This document shows, piece after piece, positions 10,714-21,610 of a stretch of DNA of 64,000 nt. The stretch's first letter is position 1, and each line of letters begins with the position of its first letter. The stretch lies in contig MSED01000014.1 of NCBI GenBank assembly GCA_002099365.1, positions 806,001-870,000 of the forward strand, read 5' to 3'. Both the position numbers and the translations under genes were made by a program. The DNA is from Phialophora verrucosa (Eukaryota; Ascomycota; Eurotiomycetes; Chaetothyriales; Herpotrichiellaceae). Under the pieces are notes generated by a model, which had not been told where the DNA came from, made no database searches, and saw only the letters and a list, made by a program, of their open reading frames with translations.

Positions 10714-13700
10714 TCATCGTGCCGGGGGCTCGTACTTCTCCAGGAACTCCATCACGTACCACTGGTTACCGCCTTTGGCGTACTCCATGGCACTAGCACA
10801 CACGTCCGAAATAGATTTTGGTCCGTTGTAGTTGTCGAGGAGAAGTTTCACCATGTAGATTCGTCCCATCGCTGCTGCACCGTCAATGGCCCTCCATCCG
10901 TTTACAGGACTAGGATCCGCATCGATATCTGCCCCGTGCTCCAGCAAGATCCGCGCAATCCGCAAAAACCCCTTCATCGCCGCGGCTTGCAGCGCGGTGA
11001 CGCCGTACATTGGAGCCGCCGGAGCATTGACCTCTGCTCCTCTCGTGAGCAGAAAATGTACGAATTCGACATCGCCAGCCTCTACTGCAGCTTGAAGTGC
11101 CGTCCTTCCGAATTCCGCGGATGATGGTGCGGCATTGATCTCGGCACCGAGCTCAATCAATCTGCGAGCACAGCGGAGCGGTACCTCGTTCGCAGGGCGT
11201 GGTTTTTGGGCAGAGCGTAGCACAGCCTGAAGAGGGGTCGCCGCATTTTTGAACCGGTGATTTACCTCCGCACCGTACGAAACCAATAGCTCCATTGTGT
11301 TGACCATTCGGTTACTCAGACTCCGAATCTCTTTCGCCTCATCATCATAATTACTATGACGGAGGTACGGAATGCCAAATGCATGAACGAGCGGACAGCC
11401 GACGTGGACATCAACGCCTAAAGACAGAAGCAATCTGACCATTTGTTCGTCTCCCGGTGGGCAGGCATGCTCGAGTGGGAGGACTGGTCTCTCTGAGGCC
11501 CTCGCATGCCAAGGTTCTTCATCGTTCTCTGCGACATTGGGTACGTATGGATTCGCCCCATTCCGCAACAGTAGCTGAGTAATTTCTTGGTCCGATTTGC
11601 GTACTGAGAGACAGAGAGGTGAAAGTGCTTCGCCATCAAAGTTGACAATACAATTGACATCTGCCCCTCGTGCCAACAAGTACGTGATGATGTCTTTGGA
11701 TCCGCGGGCGACTGCCAAGTGAAGTGCGGTCAAGCCGAAATTGCGGGGGAAATAGTCAAAAGGTGTATTAGTACCGTTCACATCAGCCCCAGAACTGCAA
11801 AGGTAAGCAACGCCGTCCAATTGGCCTGTATGGACTGCCCACTGAAGCGGAGGCATCGAACCGAGTCCAATCTCGGGATTGTCGTGCAACCACCTCTCCA
11901 AAATTGAGAGTTGTCCACCCTCGCACAGATCTTTGGGCATCGGATACGGATCGTTGGTATCTGCGCCCCACTTGATCAAGAGGGCGACGAGATCCAGGTC
12001 TTCGACCATGATTGCTGCTGTCAATGGCGATTTTCGATCCCTTGGGTCTCCATTCGGATTGACTCCACTGCACAGAAGCCACTCCACCCGGTCGTGGTTT
12101 CGCTGTCTCACAGACCAATACAGTAATGCTGCTCTATGATCCAGACCAAGAGAAGAATCAAAATTCGCGCCTGCACTTAGCAAGCTGTCAAATATGGCAG
12201 TAGAACCTTTCTCAGCAGCTCGCTGGAGTGGTGTTCCTCCACCTCGCCCAGCCGAGGACCCATTCGGGTCTGCACCCGCGAGAAGCATCCGCTGAACCAT
12301 AGTTTCGTCTCCGGAAAGGACAGCTCCCTCCAGAGCCGACATACTGAAGTAATGGGCGTGAGTTGGATCTATCATTGCTCCCTTTGATAATAGAAGGGCG
12401 AGGGTTTCAAAACGGGCAAAACACGCTGCAATAGCCAACGGCGGAGTACCATGCATCGGATTGACGTTTGCGCCAGAGTCTAGGAGGACTTCTGCAATGT
12501 GGGTGTCTGCCAGGCCTGCTGCAGCCTGTAGCGGGTAAAGGAGGAGGATTCGTGGACCAGTGTCATCGTCACCCATGTACTCGTTATGGAACCTGCGGAG
12601 AAGTTGTTCCTTTTCTGCGCTTTCGAGGACATCCAAAGGGCACAAATTCGGGTCTGCGCCATGCTCAAGCAACAGTTGGACTATTTCGAGACTGTCGCGC
12701 TCCGTGGCGAGGACCAGCGGCGACTTGTAGAAGTATTCGCCCCAGTCCATGAGGAAGTCACTAGTGAACCCTGCCTCGGTGCCTGCTATAACGCCATTGG
12801 GATCGGCTCCATACTCCAGCAGAAGTCCGACCAGTGGAGCATCGCCAGATGTCACTGCAGCAGACAGTGGCGTTGACTTTGATGCATATCCATCCAAGAT
12901 ACCACTGGGCCAGGAGTCATCGAGAGGATGTGGAACATCTATGCAGCACTCGTTCACTGACCTGCCCGCCTGTATCAATTTATCGATCGTTTCCGAAGTA
13001 GCACCGTGACGTATCGCCAACGTGGTCACTGGACCGGGTCCAACCGTGCGTGATGATTGCAGCAATAAAGGAATGACTTCGTTGGCGATTCTCGTAAAAG
13101 CAGCTCTGCTGCATACTGTACGCTCGTAGAACCAGAAGGTTTCACAGGGGCAATAGAAATGAGGCACTCCATAGACTTCGGATGCAAATCCCCCAACCCT
13201 CTTCCGGTCCAAGGGGCACAAGTGATGATGAGGAAGCTCCTCATTTTGTCCAATAGGTTGAAGGTCGGCCGTAGCGTTGATCAGCAATTGAATGATATGA
13301 AATCTTTCAAGTCGGAGTGCTAGTAGTATCAAAGTTGTCGACTGCTTACCGGCGGACTGGCGATTTAAGTTTATCTTGTTCTTTACCGCGCTTTGAAGCA
13401 ACCTTGGCACGTCCATTTCTACCGCCGCGAATAGAAGTTTGGATATGATCGCCTGGGTGCTGGGTTCTTCCCTGAGAGGTAGCATGTCAAAGGCTTGATT
13501 TCCCGCCACTTCGTCAAGGAATATCACAAAAGCGTGGAGTCTTTCAGGTGACAGCACGTCGTTGGCAAGCAGAAGTGCCATGAATGAGATCAGCACCTGC
13601 ATCCTCTTTGACGAAGTAGGGTCAACCAGCTGATTGACGGAGGCCAGTGTCTCTTTCTCATATTTTTCCGGCAAATACGGCGCCATCATCGTCATTGCGG

Positions 13701-14483
13701 CAGTGAGAGTTTCCTGCCGAGTCGCCGAAGTGGATATATTGAGTACGCTGGCGATTTTGTCGCCGACAAAGTCGCGATAGCGAAGATGGGCAACGCTACC
13801 TTGGCTCGGTTCAAAGATGCAGTCCTGCTGCTTGATTCCCCATTCGAAAGCATATTCGCTGAGATCTAGCATCGTGGACGGCAAAGGTGATGGGGAACGA
13901 TCTCTCTCCGGCGGGAAAAGTTTTGGTATGATCCTGTCGAGCTGATCTCGTAGTTTATACCAAGGCAATTCAACTCTAAGACACCGTGGTAGTTGGATGC
14001 TTGGGCGAATAGTAATCCCATCAGGAGTCTGGGCCCTCCAGGTTGTTGGGAGAATGATGTCTCTTGCAGCAGATGCCGTGTGAATTGGAGCCAACTTCAA
14101 TGTCGGCAGGTCATATCGAGAGATCTCCCTTTTCAGTTTCTTTGTTGGGACAGGGATTCCGTGGAGGAAGACGTCCACATCAGTGGCGTTCAGATTCTTG
14201 CGTTTCAACGTCAGACTGAGGTCCTTCCAGAAATCACCCTTCTGGTTCTTTTTGATGTGCCATGCTTTCAGCTTTCTCTTGTACTGTGCTTTGCTGTGCA
14301 ACAAATGAGCTTGGCCAAAAACATGGATGCAGAGCGATTTGGGTACCTTGCCCGGAAGTTATAATCCCTGGCCATCTGATTCATCACTTGAGCCAACGTC
14401 AGAGCCTGGTGGACATGAAGTTCACAGATGGCCGGTTTGTGTCTCTCCCATTCGGGCCTAGAGATTTCACGGGGTGCTGCCAT
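10714..14483 (-). CDS. Clr5-domain ankyrin-repeat protein
   Basis: Exons on the minus strand are 14483-14347 and 14293-10714, giving 1238 aa. The short first exon encodes MAAPREISRPEWERHKPAI and splices in phase so that NFRASKAQYKRKLKAW is restored. This is a complete Clr5 domain (residues about 8-60), a fungal putative nucleic-acid-binding module. After a region of about 350 residues without clear repeats come many ankyrin repeats (about 330-1220), recognisable by TPLxxAxxxG, LLLEHGADPN and LLLSKGAMID-type blocks. The family is large and variable in Pezizomycotina and its function is mostly unknown. Protein interaction by the ankyrin solenoid with DNA binding by Clr5 is the natural guess. 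Transcription converges on TSR1. Confidence 0.9.
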
Positions 14484-15098
14484 AATGGATGCGCTGCTGG
14501 AGGCCACGCAGCGTCGACGGTGTGCTATCTTCAAGTAGGATCCGTAACGGTCCTGAGGCCCTCCGGCCTAGGGAGGGATCCCATTTTAATGCTCGGGATG
14601 AGAACAAGCAGACGGTTGATCAGGCTGAGAGGTGAAGAACGGTCAATCCAAGACCGTGCATGATTGGCACAATCCAAAAGTACGCAGGAGGGCGCCCTAT
14701 GAGAGAGCGTCAAACCCCTGTCGGCAAGGCGCAGCAGGACTGCCAGACGTGCATTAGGGCAGCAGAACAACGGTCTGTGATTCGGGTTTACCAGAAGGCT
14801 TCTGCGTAGAAGGACGAGTAAGCAGAAGAGCTGAAGCTGTATCTGGACCGCGGCGAAATTGGCCCCACATTACGGCGGACGGCGAGCGCGACCAAGAGCA
14901 ATACGGTCGACCATTGAGCCGCATCATGACATTTCCAAGCAACACTTGTGTGTTCTGAACTTGATCTATTCCAGGAAGTGATGAAGCCGCCGCCAGAGGC
15001 AGCTTTACACGTCTCAGCAGTGCCACGCGATGATCAGCTCGACAATGGACACCCGAATTTCAGCAGCGACCTCTAAACATGGTGTTTGCATTAATCAT
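14484..15098. other. Intergenic, no gene seen
   Basis: About 0.6 kb upstream of the ankyrin gene and downstream of the Cys-rich surface protein gene. Only short frames with no similarity. Confidence 0.5.
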
Positions 15099-16033
15099 CT
15101 AGTATATACCCCGTATATGCGGACGATCTCTTGAACCGTCTCCCATCTCATATGCAGTTGCTGCTTGACCCCCGGGACGTCTCTGCTCTTTCCTCTCTTT
15201 CCACTTCTTCCACGAAAACCACAGTCCCGCCGCCATGAAGATCAGTGTCAAGATGCCCACCACGATTCCCACGATATCCGACGCGTCCAGGCCGTCGTCT
15301 CCGCCTCGAGAAGGCTCCGTTGCACCACCTCCGCTCCCTTCGTTACCACCAGAGTCTGCGTCCATTGTCGAAGTTGTCTGTGGCGCCTGAGAAGAGGTCG
15401 ACGTCCAAGAGGTCGAAGAGGTCGATTTGGCAGACGTTGGCGGAGCGCTGGTGGACGTTGTGGGGCCTGTTTCCCTCCGCATCAGTGATGCCAGGGAACA
15501 AGCAGGCAAGCGAATCCGAGAATGCCTGCTAGTATAGCCATGGCGAACCACTCACTTTGAGAGCTGGGGCTTGTCCGAGTCGCCTGCGAAGAGACGAAGA
15601 CTGTTTCGGTCGGAGTGCTGCTCGTGACTGTGACGGTCACTGGCTCATTGCTGGGTGAAGTCTCCGCGGACTGCGTGGCGGTTGCCGTTACTGTTGCTGG
15701 CGCTGTGAAGGTACAGTATCGATCGTATATTGATACGGCGGCATTGTAATCGTACGCATCGGCGCATGTGGTGAAGCCCGTGTATATGCAGGACGAGAGG
15801 ATCGAGGACGCTTCCGGTCGCAGGTCTTCGCGGCAGTAGCATTCGCTCGAGTCACACCCAAGCTCACATCCTAGCCAACATCCTCCTCCTGGAATCCAGA
15901 TGTCTCCAGAAACACAGGCCCTGACGCAGTCTCGCTCACTCTGGAGCTCAAGATCCTGACCGATTGAAATGTCCGAAGCGCAACACCCTGCGATGAGAAA
16001 GGCTACATAGTATACAAAAGTGCCAACGACCAT
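15099..16033 (-). CDS. Single-pass membrane protein with Cys-rich ectodomain and Ser/Thr stalk
   Basis: Exons 16033-15556 and 15466-15099 give 281 aa. Reading order: signal peptide (VGTFVYYVAFLIAGCCA, residues 3-19), Cys-rich ectodomain to about residue 110 with about ten Cys (CVRACVSGD, CWLGCELGC, ECYCRED, TTCADAYDY), Ser/Thr-rich stalk (VTVTVTSSTPTETV), then a transmembrane helix encoded by exon 2 (IVGIVVGILTLIFMAAGLWF) and a basic cytosolic tail (KKWKERKEQRR). The architecture matches fungal plasma-membrane or cell-wall sensor-like proteins, but I do not recognise the Cys domain as WSC or CFEM with certainty. Without splicing, exon 1 would run into a different hydrophobic end, so the acceptor at 15467 was chosen because it restores the Thr/Ser frame and the helix. 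Retention of the intron would give a shorter alternative product. Confidence 0.75.
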
Positions 16034-16497
16034 GTCTGATAATTGTTTGCTGCAGTCTGGACAGATGGAGCGCAGTAACGAAATCTTGGCCTCAGATGCA
16101 GGACTTCACGGAGAGGACGTGAAAGGAGAATCAGTTATCTGCTGTAACCATCGCCAGCCCTCTCGTACGCAGTATTCACTCTGCCGCAGTCATGTGGGCG
16201 GTGCTCGTCAGGCCCTTTCCTCCTGTTCAGCGCAAAAGGAGGCGCCACCAGGGCGCGAAAAGCGTGGCCAAGACTTTTGGCTGTAGAGGGCAATTTGTTC
16301 ACAGCCCCTGATACGAAGCACCCACAGCCTCCTAATCAGCCTGGCTGGCAATTCGTTTGAAAGATTGTAGAAGGCAGCGGCTATTCGCCATTCGGTGGCA
16401 GGCGGATAGGAAAGCGCAAGTCCCAAGAGGTGTACAGCTAGTAAAGAGACGAAAGGCTGGGTGTAGCCTTACCACTTGTTCATGAGGCTGCCTTGCT
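16034..16497. other. Intergenic, no gene seen
   Basis: About 0.46 kb. No conserved frame; promoter of the surface protein and 3' end of the coiled-coil gene. Confidence 0.5.
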
Positions 16498-17859
16498 TCA
16501 CGCTTTCGCCGTCGCCTTTCTTTCCAGCATCTCAATATCCCTCTTCACCGTCTCCATCTCCGCTTCGATCTCTGCATACCTCCTTCCCAGCTTCGTCATC
16601 ACCTCAATCCCAGCAGCACCCTTTCCCCCAGGATCTAATCCCTCATACTCGCCCACTACTTCCTGAAGCACTCTCAGCCGTTCATCCAATTTCTTTTCCT
16701 CCTCCTCCATTTCCTGAAACCTGGCTCTCGTCGATGCCCTCCTCTGTTCCGTCTCAGGCGCCATATCCACCTCCCTCCGCGCCTCTAGCACGAGAACCTG
16801 AGTCTTCAACGCCATAGTCTGCGCAACCGTGCTCAGAAACGCAACCCTCGCCCCGTTATACCGACTAAGGACCCCATGCTTGGAACTCTCAAGGTGCGTG
16901 ATCTGGAGGTGAAGAAGCGTGCGCTGCAGGGCGAGCAGGGAATGCAGCGTCGAAACCAGACGAGCAAGGGACGAGGGCAAGGCGGTCGTGCGTAGCGTGT
17001 TCAACTTCTCGACTTGGACTTGCAAGGACGAGGAGAGCGATGAGGACTCTCGGTGACAGTCCACGTCACTTTGGAGCGCGAGGTCTGAGAGCGCGGAGAG
17101 AGACGATTCAAGGGCCGTGACGCGCGAGGAGACCGTCCGCGCGATATGTAGAATGTTAGCCCTGAACAGCGCGATGTCCTCTGCGAGAGGATCTTCTTCC
17201 CCTGCTCTAACCACCGAGCTGTGCGGCGTAGTGTCGCCAAGGTACGCCGAGATGATCAAGACGAGATCTCGTAGCTGTGCTGGTAGTTGTATATCTCGAT
17301 TCATAGCCGACGCCGGTGCTCTCGAAGACTCATCTCCCGCGTCATTGTTCGTGACATTGACATCTCGATCCTGCGCTGTCGTACCCACAGGGATAGGTAT
17401 CGGTACCGGTACCGGTATCCGACTTGAATTTTCAGCTCTGCCGCTTTCCGCGCCCTCGTCATCCAGATATGCAACCTCGGAAAGTATCTCTCTCAGGATA
17501 CCATCCTTCATACCCCTCACCCTCACGGCACGGAGGCTTTCTTCGAGCCCTGACGAAGACTCCTTCTTCTCGCCGTCGCGGACCGCATGGGAAGCTGCCT
17601 CGCCATCGCCATCACCACCCTCGTTATCTCCCGATTTCCTAGCCAGCTCACCTCCTCGATCTCCTCCGTCTTCTCCTGCTCTTCCTCCTTCTCGACCAGG
17701 TCCATGCCGGAACCGACCGTTCAAATCCCAATTCCGCGCTCGAGCTTCGTTCGCCCGCCTATTGGACCCATCCGCCTCGAGCAACTGCCCCGTGATATGC
17801 GCCCACGCGGTCGCGAACGAGGGGTATGCCTCGAGATCCTGCGTGGCGATGACGGGGAT
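16498..17859 (-). CDS. Coiled-coil protein, HAUS augmin subunit 4-like
   Basis: A single-exon frame of 453 aa from MIPVIATQDLEAYPSF; the frame continues 11 codons upstream to an ATG at 17892. The N-terminal block (LEAYPSFATAWAHITGQLLEADG) and the C-terminal coiled coils (LHLQITHLESSKHGVLSRYN; RRYAEIEAEMETVKRDIEML) have the layout of fungal HAUS4-like augmin subunits, which recruit gamma-tubulin to spindle microtubules. This is pattern memory, not a computed match, so the name is tentative. A low-complexity Arg/Gly/Glu-rich linker (about residues 45-150) separates the two parts. The bases just upstream are a (GCAGC)n pentanucleotide array. Confidence 0.6.
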   Translation of the reverse strand: MPVIATQDLEAYPSFATAWAHITGQLLEADGSNRRANEARARNWDLNGRFRHGPGREGGRAGEDGGDRGGELARKSGDNEGGDGDGEAASHAVRDGEKKESSSGLEESLRAVRVRGMKDGILREILSEVAYLDDEGAESGRAENSSRIPVPVPIPIPVGTTAQDRDVNVTNNDAGDESSRAPASAMNRDIQLPAQLRDLVLIISAYLGDTTPHSSVVRAGEEDPLAEDIALFRANILHIARTVSSRVTALESSLSALSDLALQSDVDCHRESSSLSSSLQVQVEKLNTLRTTALPSSLARLVSTLHSLLALQRTLLHLQITHLESSKHGVLSRYNGARVAFLSTVAQTMALKTQVLVLEARREVDMAPETEQRRASTRARFQEMEEEEKKLDERLRVLQEVVGEYEGLDPGGKGAAGIEVMTKLGRRYAEIEAEMETVKRDIEMLERKATAKA

Positions 17860-17893
17860 CATATTTGTCGTGCTCACAAAAACGCGACGCAAA

Positions 17894-17936
17894 CGCAGCG
17901 CAGCGCAGCGCAGCGCAGCGCAGCAGAGCAGCAGAG
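17894..17936. repeat. (GCAGC)n pentanucleotide microsatellite
   Basis: A tandem run of GCAGC/CAGCG units decays into CAGCAGAG units. It sits directly upstream of the HAUS4-like gene's first possible ATG, in its 5' leader. Confidence 0.85.
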
Positions 17937-18745
17937 GAGCAGCTCTGAATGGCTTGGCTGGATTGTCGCGTGGTGCGTCGTCGTCACATACAGGACTTGA
18001 CCTCCTAAGCGAAGGCGTTTGTTGTCGTCGCGTTGATTATTCTCTGCGGCCACGGGAGAACCTTGGTCGTAGACAACAATGATAGTTGTGTGAAAATGCG
18101 ACTGTCTTTTGGCGTGGTGTGGTGTGGAGATGTTCAACTAATCAGCCCGTAGGACGGGCATTTCGGTGGCAGTTGAGCTTGTGCTCGTACATACGTGATT
18201 TTGAGCAAGGCAGAGGTGAAAGTTGCATGTCAAACATGTTCGTAACGGCGCGTCTTGGTTGGTGCTTCTGTTGGCGCGCAGCCTCGCAGTGTTACTCGAA
18301 CTCACGATCACCACAGCCTCGTCCTCTGCGCGATGTCTACTCTTTTTCATTGTGATTACTTAGATGGCGGTCCCAGTGTGGGCTCGAGTCATCAGGTTCA
18401 GAAGTCTCGCAAAAATGGGAATGTCATCTTGCAATGGCAGGATTTCTGCTCATGCAGTTGTTCTTCTCGCTTCAGCTCAAAGGCTGGGTCTTGGTTTGTC
18501 GATTTCTCAATGCAAAAGTACATACATCATACAAACGCAGCCAATCTTGGTCTTCTCTGGCGCCGCTCTTGAACGCGTAGCCTATCCGAAGCCGCCGGTC
18601 AGTATGCCGCGTTGACTCCGCATATCCTTGATTGCGACGTAATGCTCGCAACCCCTAAGGCCATGCGCCATGTGTCTTCGAAATGCAAAGCAAAGATCTC
18701 AATGCCCGACACCTGGCACACCTGCCCGATATGCTTGGACGGCGT
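17937..18745. other. Intergenic between HAUS4-like and BDF1 genes
   Basis: About 0.8 kb with no supported coding region. It contains the BDF1 3' UTR and the promoter of the HAUS4-like gene (both genes are on the minus strand). Confidence 0.5.
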
Positions 18746-21610
18746 CTATTCCTCTTCGCTCTCCTCTCCACTGTCATCATCATCACTGCTATCTCCAGTC
18801 TCGATGCTCGGCACCGCGTTCGGCGAAATCGGCCCAACGTACGCTCCCAGCTTACCCTTCAACTCCTCAATTTGTGCCTCCTGCTCATGCTTGCTCATCG
18901 GCTTGCTCTTCTTGGTCTTCGTGGGGGGCGGCGCATGATAAGTCTCGGTGGGTTCGGCTTTCGGCTCGTCAGGAGGGGGGCCAGCGTATTTCTTGACAAA
19001 GCCAAGCAACTTCAGGAGAGCGCTATTGGGGACTTCCTCGATGTCCAGCTCAATCTCGCTCTGGTCGCTATTAGCGAGGGACGGGACGCTCTGTTGGATG
19101 ATTCGAAGGGCCTCTTGCATCTGTTTCTCCGGCAGCATCGCTATGCCATTGGAGATGTACTGCTTCTCGGCGAAAGTGACGTAGCGCTCCTTCTCCGGCT
19201 TCTTGGCTGACTTCTTCTTGGTCTCCTTCTTGTCCTTGCTGGCTTTCACTACCGGTGCTTCCGGTTTCTCTTTCTTGACTTTTGTCTTGTCCTTCTTCTT
19301 GCCGGCCTTGGGTGACTTGGACTTCTTGCTCTTCTGGCTCAGTTCAGTCGCCTGTTTGGATAGTGCTTCGATCTGCTTCTGCAACATTTTGATCTGTTCG
19401 CTACGGTCCTCTTCGCTTTCGTTTCCTTCATCTTCGCTTTCCTCTTCCTCATCGTCCTCGTCCTCGTCAGCATCGGATTGCGTGACAGACGCCGGCTCTC
19501 GTGCAGAAAGCCACTCATCTTTTGTCGCCCACTTGCTGTTGAACAACGCCTCCAACGCGTGGCCGGAGTGGTTGACCAAGTCGCCTTCAGGATTGAACTT
19601 GAAGCAGTTCTTGAAGATCTGGCGGACGTCTTCCTCAAAATCCTTCGCCCTCTCGTATTCATTGTTCTGGAGCTTTTGCTTCACCGTCTTGAGATCCATG
19701 GGTTTCTTGATGATCTGGAAATATGTCGGGATGTTCAACGCCACCGGATCGACTGGGTCCATGAAATACTGATTTGCCTGCCAGTTCTTCGCAGACATAA
19801 GATCTTTCAGAACTTCTTCGCAGAACTTCAGTTGCAACTCGTACTTCTTCTTTCTCGGCCTCCCGGCCCCAAATTCCGAATTGCGTTTGGTCGGAACAAT
19901 GGCCCGTTTCGGTCTCCCGTCCGTGATGCTCGAGTCGCGACGAATGAGAGGCATACCATCAGGGTTTAGAGCGAAGGCGGGAGTGGATGGAGCTGCTGAG
20001 ACAGGTGATCCGGCAGAACCAACGTTAACCGTGGAAGTGCTCACGCTCGGTCGGCGTGGCGGTGCTGTTCGGGTCGGTTCTGCTTTCCTTGCCGCTTTCT
20101 TGAGGTCTTTCGACGGTTCCTCGATGCTCGCCTTGGGGAGGTTCTTCATCTGACTGTCAAATGATTGCTTCATCCTCCTCGCTTGTTGCGACACCCCATG
20201 CTCAACGCCATTGAACGTGAAGCAATTGGTGATAATCAACTCGAAATCGGCCACAAACGCAGATACCGAGTTGTACTCGTTTCGCTTCAGGCGGTTATCG
20301 ATTGTGCCCAAGTCCATGGGATGCTTGATGACCAAGGGATATGTCGGAATATTGAGTCCGACGTAATCGACGGGAAGTCGGAAGTTGGCTGAGGCGTTGC
20401 TCTTCTTCAAATTTGAGATCACTTTCTTCATGTGAGCCAAGCGCGCCGGGGTGACGGTGTCATCGCCGTCCTCTGTGACCGATGCAGGAGCAGTGCTCTC
20501 ACCGTTCGCAAGCGTAGGTGATGAGACGGCAGGAACTTCTGGGACCTTGAAATGGGGCTCCTCCAACGCTGCCTGTGTCGCTGACTGTGGCTCGTCGGTC
20601 TTGACACGTTTCGTAGCACGTTCCGCGTCATCGCCGTCTTCTTCGCGTTCGTGGACCTGCTTAGTGGATGCCGCGGGCGCCTCGGTCATGATTTGATCCA
20701 CGGGCTCGCTTGTCATAGGTACGGCTGGTGTCGGCACGGGTTCTTCGGGCTCTTCTGGCGGCAGCGTAGCAACTGTAGGCGCCGGTTCAACTTCGCGGCT
20801 TGGTTCAGGCAACACCGCAGGCTCTGGTTGTGGCGCAGCAGGTGGCGACTGTGCCGGGGGTGAGGGAAGACCGGTATTGTTGGAGGTCACATCCATTGAT
20901 CGCGCAATATAAAGTGAGGTGCCGGGCATATCGGTCTTGGGCGCGGAGGTCGGGTCGGCCGAATTGTCCAGCTCGTGTTTCTGCGCTTCGACCTTTGCAA
21001 CGGCCTCGGGTGTCAGCGCGTCGGAATGGGGTGCGGTTCGAAGATCAGACACTGGCGCTTCAGCCGGAACTGGTTGAGGTTCTAAGATCTCCATCGTAGA
21101 CTGAATGTTTTCGACAGGTGTCGCTGATGATTCGATCTCAGGGGGGATGGAAGATGGAATGAAAGATTCCGTGAGGGCCGAGTCAGAGTTCGATGTGGTT
21201 ACTGGAGGTGCGGTAGAAATGTTTTCAAGAGAAGATTGAGGTTGAGAGTCAGGAACTGTTGAGATAGCAATTTGCGCAGATTCATCGACGTGATCTGTGA
21301 CGCCGTTCATGGCAGGTGCCTCTGAAGGGACTGAAGGTGCTTGCTCGGGAACTGCTTCCAGCACTGCCTCTGCTGGATCTGGCCGCGGCGCGTCATCTGC
21401 GGGCTGTTTGGGCGGACTCGGGTTGACCGCTGCCTCGGAGTTTGATATTGAGGCAGCCATGTTGTCTGCAATGTGAGATTCTTCAGGCTGATCTGAGGTA
21501 GATCCGAACTGGGTCGGTAGCCTGGTGAAGGTCAGGTCAGGTGTACAAAGAAACCGAGAAAAAGTGAAGTTCACATACCCGCTCGCCTCCATCTGCATCT
21601 CAACGTCCAT
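18746..21610 (-). CDS. BDF1: Double-bromodomain BET-family factor Bdf1
   Basis: Predicted exons 21610-21579 and 21521-18746 give 935 aa. The 57-nt intron (GTATGT donor, CACCAG acceptor) is a multiple of three, so unspliced RNA would also stay open. Bromodomain 1 spans roughly residues 375-463 (LNIPTYPLVIKHPMDLGTI, with the acetyl-lysine Asn in ITNCFTFNG). Bromodomain 2 spans about 571-671 (PVALNIPTYFQIIKKPMDL, FKNCFKFNP). A NET domain follows (about 790-862; VTFAEKQYISNGIAMLPE) and an acidic Ser/Asp/Glu tail ends the protein. The first 370 residues are Pro/Glu/Ala-rich and probably disordered. BET proteins bind acetylated histone H4 and support TFIID-dependent transcription. Bromodomain order and NET domain make the call firm. 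Confidence 0.95.
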   Translation of the reverse strand: MDVEMQMEASGYVNFTFSRFLCTPDLTFTRLPTQFGSTSDQPEESHIADNMAASISNSEAAVNPSPPKQPADDAPRPDPAEAVLEAVPEQAPSVPSEAPAMNGVTDHVDESAQIAISTVPDSQPQSSLENISTAPPVTTSNSDSALTESFIPSSIPPEIESSATPVENIQSTMEILEPQPVPAEAPVSDLRTAPHSDALTPEAVAKVEAQKHELDNSADPTSAPKTDMPGTSLYIARSMDVTSNNTGLPSPPAQSPPAAPQPEPAVLPEPSREVEPAPTVATLPPEEPEEPVPTPAVPMTSEPVDQIMTEAPAASTKQVHEREEDGDDAERATKRVKTDEPQSATQAALEEPHFKVPEVPAVSSPTLANGESTAPASVTEDGDDTVTPARLAHMKKVISNLKKSNASANFRLPVDYVGLNIPTYPLVIKHPMDLGTIDNRLKRNEYNSVSAFVADFELIITNCFTFNGVEHGVSQQARRMKQSFDSQMKNLPKASIEEPSKDLKKAARKAEPTRTAPPRRPSVSTSTVNVGSAGSPVSAAPSTPAFALNPDGMPLIRRDSSITDGRPKRAIVPTKRNSEFGAGRPRKKKYELQLKFCEEVLKDLMSAKNWQANQYFMDPVDPVALNIPTYFQIIKKPMDLKTVKQKLQNNEYERAKDFEEDVRQIFKNCFKFNPEGDLVNHSGHALEALFNSKWATKDEWLSAREPASVTQSDADEDEDDEEEESEDEGNESEEDRSEQIKMLQKQIEALSKQATELSQKSKKSKSPKAGKKKDKTKVKKEKPEAPVVKASKDKKETKKKSAKKPEKERYVTFAEKQYISNGIAMLPEKQMQEALRIIQQSVPSLANSDQSEIELDIEEVPNSALLKLLGFVKKYAGPPPDEPKAEPTETYHAPPPTKTKKSKPMSKHEQEAQIEELKGKLGAYVGPISPNAVPSIETGDSSDDDDSGEESEEE

